Positions 34,285 through 42,155 of a DNA stretch of 64,000 nucleotides are shown piece by piece. Positions within the stretch are counted from its first letter, which is position 1; each line of letters begins with the position of its first letter. The position numbers and the translations under genes were made by a program. The stretch is taken from contig JADFSR010000019.1 in NCBI GenBank assembly GCA_022560615.1, forward strand, positions 19,001 through 83,000. The letters are read 5' to 3'. Source of the DNA: Gemmatimonadota bacterium. Its GTDB lineage: Bacteria > Gemmatimonadota > Gemmatimonadetes > Longimicrobiales > Gaopeijiaceae. Below the pieces are notes generated by a model. The model ran no database searches. It was given only the letters and a program-made list of their open reading frames with translations, and was not told where the DNA came from.

Positions 34285-35016
34285 ATGCGACTCGGACTAT
34301 CCCCATGTGGCTCACTATGTGGCTCACTATGTGGCTCACTATGTGGCTCACTCTTGCTCGCGATCGGCACCGCGCTCGGGCTCGGCGCGCAGAGTGTGGT
34401 CGTGGACCAAGGCATTTTCTCCGTGAGTATTGGCGGCGAAGTCATCGGCAGCGAGGAGTTCTCCATTCGGCGGGCGGGCTTTGGACGGAGTGCGACGTAT
34501 ATCGCGAGCGCCACCGTGACTCTGTCGCGCGATGGCGGGTCTCAGGAGCTGCGTCCCTTGCTGAGCGCCCACGCCCCCGAGGGCGCGGCAGACGGCTATC
34601 AGCTGAAGGTCACTGGGATCGACGCCTCCGAAGTCGTGCTCAACCTGGTCGGCCCTCGTTTCGTTTCCAACTTCCGCTCCGCGGCCGGAGAGGAGGAGCG
34701 TGAGTTCAGCGCGAGCACCCACACCCGGATCGTCGAGCAGCTCGTGGCCCATCACTACTACTTCCTCGGCAACGTGAGCGAGGGGGCGCAGGTCCCGGTC
34801 ATCGAGCCCCGCTCCCGCCTGGTGATGGATCTCGTGGCGGGCGCCTGGGTGGACGTAGAGCTCCGCTTGGGCCCGAATCTAGTGGATGCTAGAAAGGTCG
34901 TGTTCCGGGATGGCGACCAGGAGCGGGTCGTGTGGTTCGACCGCCAGGGGCGCGTGCTGCGCGTCGAGATCCCCGCACTGCAATACGTGGCGGAACGCCA
35001 AGACCTGGTCGGCTGA
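34285..35016 (+). CDS. Hypothetical exported protein with a CGSL-repeat signal peptide
   Basis: Not recognised. A 243-residue protein with an N-terminal signal containing four tandem Cys-Gly-Ser-Leu repeats encoded by a 12-bp repeat, then LLLAIGTALGLGAQS with a likely cleavage site. The mature part looks beta-rich (VVVDQGIFSVSIGGEVIGSE, and VVWFDRQGRVLRVEIP at the end). ATG 34285 is preceded by TAGGA; an earlier in-frame ATG at 34249 overlaps the upstream gene. It comes before the efflux cluster and may be expressed with the creatininase-like gene. Confidence 0.7.
   Translation: MRLGLSPCGSLCGSLCGSLCGSLLLAIGTALGLGAQSVVVDQGIFSVSIGGEVIGSEEFSIRRAGFGRSATYIASATVTLSRDGGSQELRPLLSAHAPEGAADGYQLKVTGIDASEVVLNLVGPRFVSNFRSAAGEEEREFSASTHTRIVEQLVAHHYYFLGNVSEGAQVPVIEPRSRLVMDLVAGAWVDVELRLGPNLVDARKVVFRDGDQERVVWFDRQGRVLRVEIPALQYVAERQDLVG
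34305..34352 (+). repeat. Four perfect copies of a 12-bp tandem repeat inside a signal-peptide coding region
   Basis: The unit ATGTGGCTCACT occurs four times without mismatch and encodes (C-G-S-L)4 in the h-region of the exported hypothetical protein. Because the unit length is a multiple of three, copy-number changes by slippage would lengthen or shorten the signal peptide without a frameshift. Confidence 0.95.
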
Positions 35017-35227
35017 AAGGGCCGCTTACCTTGGTCGCTGGCGCCCGCGCGTTAGCTTTCAACCCGATTGGAAGGCGGCGCGCCATGAAGATGTGCCCCG
35101 TCCGCCGCGTACAGGCTGTCATGAACAGCGTCCCGGCCGGTCTCACGACTCGAAACCGCCCGCTCCGACATGGCGTACGGGGCTCTGGATCAACTCTCCA
35201 CTGACGGATACGAGGGGGATTGTGAGG

Positions 35228-36724
35228 ATGAGGATCTGCGCGCGGGCGATCGTGCTCATCGCCGCGGTATCAGCGGCGCCGACGGCAGCCCAAGAAGCGG
35301 TTCCGAGCAGCCTCTCACTGGCAGACGCGCTCGAGATCGCACGAGGCAACAACCCGACTTTCCTTCAGGCCCGGAACGACGAGGCGCTCGCGGATTGGGA
35401 CGTGCGTCAAGCGTACGGGGCGCTGCTGCCGACGGCGTCCGCGTTCTCGGGCGTCTCATGGCAAGGGGCCGGCGAGACGCTTGGGTTCGGAAGCCTGACG
35501 CTCGCGGACCTGGGATTCGCCAACCAGCCGTCGTACTACTTCTCGAACTACAACGTCGGCCTGAACTTCTCGCTCGACTGGGCGAAGCTGAAAGCGCCGT
35601 CGCAGGCGCGGGCCCTACGCGGAGCCACGGTCGCACAGATCAGGGTTGCGGAGGCGAATCTCGCCTCGCAGGTGACCAACGCCTATGTCGACTTGCTTCG
35701 ACGGCAGGAAGGCCTGCGGCTCGCCGAGCAACAGCTCGAGAGCAGCCGATTCAATCTGCGGCTGGCCCAGGGCCAGCTGGAAGTCGGTCAGGTGACCCCG
35801 ATCGATGTCGGTCAGGCGGAGGTTCAGGTCGGGCGCTCGGAGGTCACCGAACTTCAGGCGCGCAACGCGCTCTCCACAGCCCGCATCCGGGTACTCCAGC
35901 AGCTCGGCCTGCCCGTGAGCCAGGACTTCGAGCTGTCGACGGTATTCGAGCTCTCCGAGCCGACGTGGACACTCGAGCAGCTCACTGACATGGCCCTGAG
36001 GCAGAACCCGACTCTCGAAGCCAGACGGCGCTCGAAGGAATCTGCCGACATCGGCGTCAGCTCAGCGCGCTCGGCGTACCTGCCCTCACTCTCCATCCAA
36101 ACAGGATGGAGCGGATTCACGCGCCAGGCGAGCTCGACGGACTTCCAGGTCGCTCAGGCCCAGGCTCAGGTGGCTGGATCCGTCGCTCAATGTGTCCAGA
36201 CGAACAACCTGTATGCGCGGCTCGCCGACCCGCTACCCGCGCTCGATTGTTCGCGCCTGGTATTCACGGACGCACAGCGGCAGGCGATCACCGACCAGAA
36301 CAGCGCTTTCCCGTTCAGCTTCCAGGGCTCTCCACCGCAAGTGTCCCTCGGCCTGAGCATCCCAATCTTCCAGGGCTTGAGCCGGCAGAGGAACCTCGAG
36401 GCGGCCCGCCTTCAGCGCGATGATCTAGGGTATCAGGTCCGCGAGCAGGAGTTGGCGCTCGACGCAGACATTTCCATAGGCCTTGCCAACGTGCGGACAG
36501 CGTATCAGAGCGCCTTGCTGGAAGAACGAAACCGGGTGCTCGCGGAGCAGCAGTTGGGTCTCGCGCGGGAACGGTACCGCTTGAGCGCGATCACCTTCAT
36601 CGAGCTCGTCGACGCGCAGACCGTATTCGCACAGGCGGACCAAGACCGCGTCATGGCGGTGTTCGCCTACCACGACACTGTGACAAGCCTGGAGGCGCTC
36701 GTGGGCTCCTCCCTCAGAAACTAG
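35228..36724 (+). CDS. TolC-family outer-membrane efflux protein
   Basis: Outer-membrane/periplasmic channel for efflux or type I secretion. A signal peptide ends near SAAPTAAQE; the two OEP repeats are seen in SLADALEIARGNNPTFLQAR and LEQLTDMALRQNPTLEARRR, with long coiled-coil stretches (VTNAYVDLLRRQEGLRLAEQ). About 498 residues is a normal length. ATG 35228 chosen; GTG 35222 closer to a GAGGGGG site is also possible. The stop is 5 bp before the adaptor gene: channel, adaptor and two permeases appear to be one operon. Confidence 0.93.
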   Translation: MRICARAIVLIAAVSAAPTAAQEAVPSSLSLADALEIARGNNPTFLQARNDEALADWDVRQAYGALLPTASAFSGVSWQGAGETLGFGSLTLADLGFANQPSYYFSNYNVGLNFSLDWAKLKAPSQARALRGATVAQIRVAEANLASQVTNAYVDLLRRQEGLRLAEQQLESSRFNLRLAQGQLEVGQVTPIDVGQAEVQVGRSEVTELQARNALSTARIRVLQQLGLPVSQDFELSTVFELSEPTWTLEQLTDMALRQNPTLEARRRSKESADIGVSSARSAYLPSLSIQTGWSGFTRQASSTDFQVAQAQAQVAGSVAQCVQTNNLYARLADPLPALDCSRLVFTDAQRQAITDQNSAFPFSFQGSPPQVSLGLSIPIFQGLSRQRNLEAARLQRDDLGYQVREQELALDADISIGLANVRTAYQSALLEERNRVLAEQQLGLARERYRLSAITFIELVDAQTVFAQADQDRVMAVFAYHDTVTSLEALVGSSLRN

Positions 36725-36729
36725 AGGCC

Positions 36730-37974
36730 ATGAACTCGAAGACGAAAATCATCATCGGCGTCATCGCCGTCCTCGTCCTCGGCACCGCCGCCACGCTCCA
36801 GGCTACGCGCGGACGCGAGCGCGGCGTAGAAGTGCGGACCGAGGTAATCGAGCGCAGAGACCTCGTCGAGCTCGTGACCGCGAGTGGTAACATTCGCGCC
36901 CGTCGCACGGTCGACGTCAGCTCCGACGTCTCCGCGAAGGTCGCCGAGCTCCTGATCGACGAGGGCGAGGACGTCGTGCGGGGGCAGCTCCTGCTCCGGC
37001 TCGAGCCCGATCAGTACCAGGCTGCGCTCTCTCGTAACGAAGCTTCTCTGGCCCAGGCCGAGGCACAGCAGACGCAGCAGGAGGCCAGCCTCCTGCAGGC
37101 TCAGCGGGACCTCGATCGCTTGCTCAATCTCAGGGCTCGCGACTCGGTGCTCGTCAGTGGGCTGCAGATCGACGACGCACGCACGCGGGTCGACATCGCC
37201 CTGGCGACGCTCTCCTCCTCACAACACGGCGTCGCACAATGGCGCGCATCGGTCGACGAGGCCGAGGAGCAGCTCTCCAGGACGATCTTCCGTGCCGCAA
37301 TGGACGGGAAAGTCACGCGCCTGAACATCGAGGAGGGCGAGACCGTCATCATCGGGACGATGAACAACCCCGGGAGCCTCGTGCTCACGATCTCCGACCT
37401 CTCGGTCATCGAGGTGGTTGTGCAGGTCGATGAGACCGATATTCCGGCGATCTCCGTCGGAGACAGCGCCACGATCCGCATCGACGCCTTCGGCGACAAG
37501 GAGTTCACGGGGCGGGTCACCGAGATCGGGAATTCGGCAATCAACCCTCCATCTCGGCAGGCCGCGGGCCAGCAGGCGGCCATCGACTTCGAGGTCGTGC
37601 TCACGCTCGACGTGAATGAGGCGCTTCTGAGACCCGATCTTTCGGCGACCGCCGACATCGTCACGGAAACGCGCGGGGACGTGCTCGCTGTGCCGATCAT
37701 CGCGCTGACGGTGCGAGAGGAGGAGCGTGATTCGACCGCAGCCGATCCTTCCTCCGACGACGACGACCTCGAGGACATCGAAGGGGTCTTCGTGGTGAGC
37801 GACGGGACGGTGACGTTCACCCCCGTCGAGATCGGCATCGCGGGTCAGGAGTATTTCGAGATTCTCTCCGGCATCAGCGTTGGGGACACCGTCGTAGCAG
37901 GACCGTACCAGAGGATTCGACAACTCAGCAACGGGGACGCGGTGCGTAGCAGCGACGAACCGGTCATCAATTGA
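36730..37974 (+). CDS. Periplasmic adaptor subunit (HlyD/MacA-like membrane fusion protein)
   Basis: Links an inner-membrane pump to the TolC-type channel. An N-terminal membrane anchor (TKIIIGVIAVLVLGTAATLQ) is followed by a biotinyl-lipoyl half (ELLIDEGEDVVRGQLLLRLE), a coiled-coil hairpin, the second lipoyl half (KVTRLNIEEGETVIIGTM), beta-barrel and membrane-proximal domain. 414 residues is typical of MacA-like adaptors. The gene is between the channel and the permeases. Confidence 0.93.
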   Translation: MNSKTKIIIGVIAVLVLGTAATLQATRGRERGVEVRTEVIERRDLVELVTASGNIRARRTVDVSSDVSAKVAELLIDEGEDVVRGQLLLRLEPDQYQAALSRNEASLAQAEAQQTQQEASLLQAQRDLDRLLNLRARDSVLVSGLQIDDARTRVDIALATLSSSQHGVAQWRASVDEAEEQLSRTIFRAAMDGKVTRLNIEEGETVIIGTMNNPGSLVLTISDLSVIEVVVQVDETDIPAISVGDSATIRIDAFGDKEFTGRVTEIGNSAINPPSRQAAGQQAAIDFEVVLTLDVNEALLRPDLSATADIVTETRGDVLAVPIIALTVREEERDSTAADPSSDDDDLEDIEGVFVVSDGTVTFTPVEIGIAGQEYFEILSGISVGDTVVAGPYQRIRQLSNGDAVRSSDEPVIN

Positions 37975-38010
37975 CGGACAGAGACTAAAGCACCGGGAGA
38001 GAGACGGGCT

Positions 38011-39252
38011 GTGCAGATCTGGGAGGGTATCACGCTCGCGATGAACCAGCTCCGCAGCGAGAAGCTGAAGACGTTCTTCAGCCTGCTCGGGGTGATCATG
38101 GGCGTCATGTTCCTCATCGTCGTCGTGACGGTCGTGGAGGGCCTCGACCGGTACGTTCGCGAAGACGTCACGTCTCAGATCTTCGGCATCAACACCGTCA
38201 CGGTCCGGCGCTGGCCCGAGTCCGACGTAAACTCCGACGATGAGGTTTGGCGGGAGCGTCTGAGAAGCCCACGGCTCCGGTACGAGGATGCGGACGCGAT
38301 CCGGGCACGACTGACGATTCCGGCGCGCATCGCGGTGGAGAGCAGCACGGGTTCCGACGCCATCGGCGACAACGGACGCACGGCAACCGGGGTCCGAGTC
38401 ACCGGCGCCTCCCCTGAGATGTTTGCAATTCGCAATCTGAAGATCGCGCGCGGCCGGGCCTTCACCCAGCAGGAGGCCGACCGTGGGATCCCGGTCCTGG
38501 TGCTCGGCAAGGAGACCGCCGAGGTCATCTTCCAGGACCTGGACCCGATTGGGCGAACCGTACGACTGCGCGGCTTCCCCTATCGTGTCATCGGAGTGCT
38601 GGAAGAGCGAGGCTCGATTTTCGGCCAGTCGCTCGACAACTTCGCGGTGGCTCCAGCCCGATCCCCGATTCAGTCGGTCACGAACCCCCGGGGAGTCATC
38701 GACGAAGTCATCATCCAGGCGCTCAACCCTGACCAGGTCCGGGAGATCCAGCTCGAGGTCGAAGGCATCATGCGGTCGCGCCGGCAACTGAGGCCGCATC
38801 AGGCGAACAACTTCGGCGCCGAGACCGCCGAAGACGCGATCAGTTTCTGGGACAACATCTCGCGCGTCCTCTTCACCGCTCTGCCGGGCCTAGTGGCGAT
38901 CTCGCTCGTGGTGGGAGGAATCGTGATCATGAACATCATGCTCGTCTCGGTCATGGAGCGCACTCGGGAGATCGGCGTCCGCAAGGCACTGGGAGCTCGC
39001 CGGCGCGACATCATGAGCCAGGTGCTCATCGAGTCGATCACCCTCTCCACGGTCGGTGCCATGTTCGGCGTTGCCGCGGGACTCGGGATCGCGACCCTCA
39101 TCGCCGCTGTTTCCCCGCTCCCGGCCGCCGTGAGTCTCAAGTGGATCATCGTGGGTGTGGGCCTCGGCACGTCGGTGGGCATCACCGCGGGCGTCTACCC
39201 GGCCTCGCAGGCATCGAAGCTCAACCCCGTGGACGCGCTCCGCTATGAGTGA
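38011..39252 (+). CDS. MacB/FtsX-type ABC transporter permease, first copy
   Basis: 413 residues with one N-terminal membrane helix (LKTFFSLLGVIMGVMFLIVV), a large MacB_PCD periplasmic domain, and three C-terminal helices with the FtsX signature VMERTREIGVRKALGARRRD. There is no ATPase domain, and the C-terminus ends PVDALRYE as in other members. GTG start 38011. It overlaps the second permease by 8 bases, so the two are probably made in equal amounts and form a heterodimer. Confidence 0.92.
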   Translation: MQIWEGITLAMNQLRSEKLKTFFSLLGVIMGVMFLIVVVTVVEGLDRYVREDVTSQIFGINTVTVRRWPESDVNSDDEVWRERLRSPRLRYEDADAIRARLTIPARIAVESSTGSDAIGDNGRTATGVRVTGASPEMFAIRNLKIARGRAFTQQEADRGIPVLVLGKETAEVIFQDLDPIGRTVRLRGFPYRVIGVLEERGSIFGQSLDNFAVAPARSPIQSVTNPRGVIDEVIIQALNPDQVREIQLEVEGIMRSRRQLRPHQANNFGAETAEDAISFWDNISRVLFTALPGLVAISLVVGGIVIMNIMLVSVMERTREIGVRKALGARRRDIMSQVLIESITLSTVGAMFGVAAGLGIATLIAAVSPLPAAVSLKWIIVGVGLGTSVGITAGVYPASQASKLNPVDALRYE

Positions 39253-40534
39253 GAAGCCAACGCCCACGGGCGCCTCCGCTCTGACTTCTCTGCACGAGGG
39301 CCTGCTCATCGCGTTCGACGCGATGCGCGCCAACGCCATCCGCTCGGGCCTCACGATCCTCGGGGTGGCCGTCGGCGTGTCCGTCGTGGTGGCGCTCGCG
39401 GCGCTCATCACGGGCATTCGCTCGAGCGTCATGGAAGCGTTCGAGGCGGGCGGGCCCAACAACTTCGTGGTGATGCGCTTCGACTTCACCGCCGTTCGCC
39501 TTTCGGACGCGGGCAACAACCGACCCCCGTGGTGGAACAAGCCCGAGCTGCTGCCGGAGGAGGCCAAAGTCCTCGACCGTTTACCGACCGTCGAGGCGGC
39601 GATGTTCACGTTCCCGTTCTCCATCGATATGGACTACGACGGGCACACGGTCCGCAATATCCAGACGAGTGGGTACTCGGCCGGTTGGCCGGCGTATACC
39701 CCCGGGGACTTCGTCGCCGGCCGTGACTTCACGCCGGCCGAGGTCGACCAGAACCGTGCCATCACGGTGATTTCGGAGGAGCTCGCGACCGAGCTCTTCG
39801 GTGAACGCGACCCGATTGGGCGACGGGTGCGCATGCTCAACCGCTGGCGCGGCACTCAGGAGCCCTTCAGGGTGGTCGGTGTGTTCGCGCAATCGGACAA
39901 CATCTTCTCGGGTTTGATCCAGCATTTTGCGATAGTCCCACATACGGCAGCAAGGCGGCGACTTCGTCAAAGCCCCGAAATGGCCCAGATCGTCATCGTG
40001 CCGAAGGAATCGGTCACGTTCGAGCGAGCCCAAGACGATGTCATCGCGGCGATGCGCGGCATGCGCGGACTGGGTCCGCGTGAGGAGAACGACTTCGCAG
40101 TTATCGCGTCGGCCCAGATTCTGGATCTCTTCGAGCAGCTGACCGCCGTTTTCTTTCTCGTGATGATGGCGCTCTCCTCGACCGGCCTGCTCGTGGGCGG
40201 CGTTGGAGTCATCGGCATCATGCTCATCAGCGTTACGGAACGCACTCGAGAGATCGGCATTCGGAAGGCCGTGGGCGCCACTCGGAGAGAGATCTTGTGG
40301 CAGTTCCTCGTGGAAGCTTCCGCGATGACCGCCGTCGGGGCACTCGTGGGCATGCTCATGGGATGGGGCTTGGCATCCGCCGTGGCCGCGTGGACTCCTC
40401 TGCCCGCCAGAATCCCCATCTGGGCCATCTTTACCGCGCTCGGGATGGCCTCCGTGACGGGTATGCTGTTCGGGCTGCTGCCCGCGCTGCGCGCAAGCCG
40501 CATGGACCCGGTGGAAGCTCTGAGGCACGAGTGA
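39245..40534 (+). CDS. MacB/FtsX-type ABC transporter permease, second copy
   Basis: 430 residues with the same layout as the preceding permease: N-terminal helix (IRSGLTILGVAVGVSVVVAL), MacB_PCD domain, and C-terminal helices with VTERTREIGIRKAVGATRRE and the end PVEALRHE. ATG 39245 lies inside the end of the upstream gene. No gene for the needed ABC ATPase is present in this cluster; it must be supplied from elsewhere in the genome. The structured repeat R2 begins 6 bp after the stop. Confidence 0.92.
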   Translation: MSEKPTPTGASALTSLHEGLLIAFDAMRANAIRSGLTILGVAVGVSVVVALAALITGIRSSVMEAFEAGGPNNFVVMRFDFTAVRLSDAGNNRPPWWNKPELLPEEAKVLDRLPTVEAAMFTFPFSIDMDYDGHTVRNIQTSGYSAGWPAYTPGDFVAGRDFTPAEVDQNRAITVISEELATELFGERDPIGRRVRMLNRWRGTQEPFRVVGVFAQSDNIFSGLIQHFAIVPHTAARRRLRQSPEMAQIVIVPKESVTFERAQDDVIAAMRGMRGLGPREENDFAVIASAQILDLFEQLTAVFFLVMMALSSTGLLVGGVGVIGIMLISVTERTREIGIRKAVGATRREILWQFLVEASAMTAVGALVGMLMGWGLASAVAAWTPLPARIPIWAIFTALGMASVTGMLFGLLPALRASRMDPVEALRHE

Positions 40535-40540
40535 GCCTTC

Positions 40541-40968
40541 TAGAAGGGTGATCGGAAAGGGGGGTGGGCCGCGCGACCCACGCCATGCGGCGTGGGTGCC
40601 CCGCGCTCGCGCGCGTTCAGGCAAGGAACGACGAGGAGTCGTAGCCGAGCGGGCACCGCCGCCGAAGGCGGTGGTCCGACGAGGAGAGACGATGGATCAA
40701 CCGCGCGGGCACCGACCAAAGGTTGGTCGCCCTGTGCCCAGCACCGGGTTGAAATGAACAGACGAGTGTGTGGGTTGCGGTGGCACGGCCCCGTCTCCGT
40801 CGTTGGAGCTTCTCGGACCACCGCCTTCGGCGGCGGTGCCCGCGACGGCTATGCCTTCGAAGCTCCGCGACCCACGCGATGCGCGGGTGCCCTCTGGGGC
40901 CGTGGCATCCCGGGGACCCGTGCGTTAGCACGGGTGGCGGCCCGCCCCCCTTTCCGATCACCCTTCTA
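40541..40968 (+). repeat. Structured intergenic repeat, full-length copy (R2)
   Basis: 428 bp with near-perfect inverted ends (TAGAAGGGTGATCGGAAAGG both ways). Inside, the core AACGACGAGGAGTCGTAGC is on the plus strand and is followed by a hairpin CACCGCCGCC-GAAG-GCGGTGG, GAGGAGAGACGATGG, a hairpin GACCAA-AGG-TTGGTC, and near the 3' end CCCGTGC-GTTA-GCACGGG. It occupies the complete gap between the second permease and the LmbE-type gene, and its last base is next to that gene's ATG. Confidence 0.9.
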
Positions 40969-41694
40969 ATGGACAGGGGGCTTGACCTTCTGGTCATCAT
41001 GGCCCACCCCGACGATGCGGAACTCCTCTGCGGGGGCGCGCTCATCAAAAGCGCCGCCGCCGGAAAGCGAGTCGGCGTTCTCGACCTCACGGCCGGCGAG
41101 ATGGGCAGCTCCGGATCGATTGAGCAGCGCGCTGCGGAGGCCGCTCGAGCGGCGGATATCATGGGCCTCGCTGAACGATGGAACGCGGGACTTCCCGATG
41201 CGGCGCTCGAGAACGACAACGAGTCCCGCCACATCGTCGTGGAGCATCTCAGGGCACTCCGGCCGAGGGTCGTCGTCACGCACTGGAAGGTCGGCCTCCA
41301 CCGGGACCACCGGATCGCGAGCGAGCTCGTGCGAGATGCTTGCTTCTTGAGCGCGCTCAAGAAGCTCGACGTGACGGGTGAGCCGTTACGTCCCACGAAG
41401 CTCATCCACGCGACCGCGTTCCGCGAAGACGCCGTCCCCCCCGACTTCGTCGTTGACATCAGCGAACACATCGATGCGAAGCTCGAGGCGATCAACGCCT
41501 ACGAGTCTCAGTTCGAAGGTGTCAGCCAGGCCGGGGAAGCTTTCCCTGGCGGTGACCGACCGCTCATCGATCAGATCCGTGCCCAACTCGCGCACTACGG
41601 GTCGCTGATTCGGGTCCCGTACGGTGAGCCCTTCCGTGTCGACGAGGCGCTCGAGGTCGGCGACCTCGCCGAGCTAGGGGTGTCGACCTTCTGA
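40969..41694 (+). CDS. bshB1: LmbE-family deacetylase, BshB1-like (bacillithiol biosynthesis)
   Basis: Zinc-dependent N-acetylglucosaminyl-malate deacetylase, which makes GlcN-malate for bacillithiol. Seen: the zinc motif MAHPDDAELLCGG near the N-terminus, LDLTAGEMGSSGS, and GLHRDHRIASELVRDACFLS with the conserved His pair; all are placed as in BshB1. 241 residues is normal. The ATG at 40969 directly follows the end of repeat R2, and no ribosome-binding site precedes it. bshA and bshC are not in the window, so the pathway is inferred from this gene only. Confidence 0.85.
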   Translation: MDRGLDLLVIMAHPDDAELLCGGALIKSAAAGKRVGVLDLTAGEMGSSGSIEQRAAEAARAADIMGLAERWNAGLPDAALENDNESRHIVVEHLRALRPRVVVTHWKVGLHRDHRIASELVRDACFLSALKKLDVTGEPLRPTKLIHATAFREDAVPPDFVVDISEHIDAKLEAINAYESQFEGVSQAGEAFPGGDRPLIDQIRAQLAHYGSLIRVPYGEPFRVDEALEVGDLAELGVSTF

Positions 41695-41714
41695 CACCTG
41701 CTGCACTCTGCTGC

Positions 41715-42056
41715 TCAGGTCGTCCGACACACCACCTCGAGCAGGACACGCCGCCACGATGGCACCTCCGCGCCTCGCACGCGCAGGGCCCGTGCTTCCG
41801 CGACCCCACCCCGTAGCATCCACGGCCAGAGCCATTGAGCGATTTCGGGCGGCAGGTGTCCGATGGGATCACCCGAAGTGAGGTGTACCCAGACCTCGGG
41901 GTTGTCCTGTACAGGTGGGTCGGCGACCAGACGCAGCGTATCGCCGTCAGTCACGGTATCCAGGTGACGGTCTCGACCCGCGAATACCGTCCCGTGCACA
42001 GTCGACCGGAAACAGCTGGGCGGGTCGTCGGGAAGCGGCGCTGAAAATCGCGTCAT
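41715..42056 (-). CDS. Small HIRAN-domain-like protein
   Basis: A 113-residue protein whose body follows the HIRAN pattern: GDTLRLVADPPVQDNPE (equivalent to the DNA-end-binding EP-NpyDpnA segment), VWVHLTSGDPIGHLPPEIAQ and a final beta strand VLLEVVC. HIRAN domains bind DNA ends and usually occur fused to helicases or nucleases; here the domain stands alone. It converges with the bshB1-like gene. An IS630-type element lies 100 bp upstream of its start. Confidence 0.6.
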   Translation of the reverse strand: MTRFSAPLPDDPPSCFRSTVHGTVFAGRDRHLDTVTDGDTLRLVADPPVQDNPEVWVHLTSGDPIGHLPPEIAQWLWPWMLRGGVAEARALRVRGAEVPSWRRVLLEVVCRTT

Positions 42057-42101
42057 TCAGTCGGGAGTGGGCGCATGGTTCGGGGGAAAGTAGAACACCG
42101 T

Positions 42102-42131
42102 TAAGTTATGGTCTCCTAAGTTATGGTCTCC
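42102..42131 (+). repeat. 15-bp direct repeat upstream of the IS630-type element
   Basis: TAAGTTATGGTCTCC occurs twice in tandem without mismatch, 24 bp left of the insertion sequence. It is AT-richer than its surroundings. Function unknown. Confidence 0.7.
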
Positions 42132-42155
42132 GCAACGGGCAGCAACTAGCGCCTT

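Noticed and set aside
37219..38799. Open frame of 526 codons on the minus strand across the adaptor and permease genes
   Set aside because: Asp/His/Arg-rich antisense shadow of well-supported plus-strand genes.
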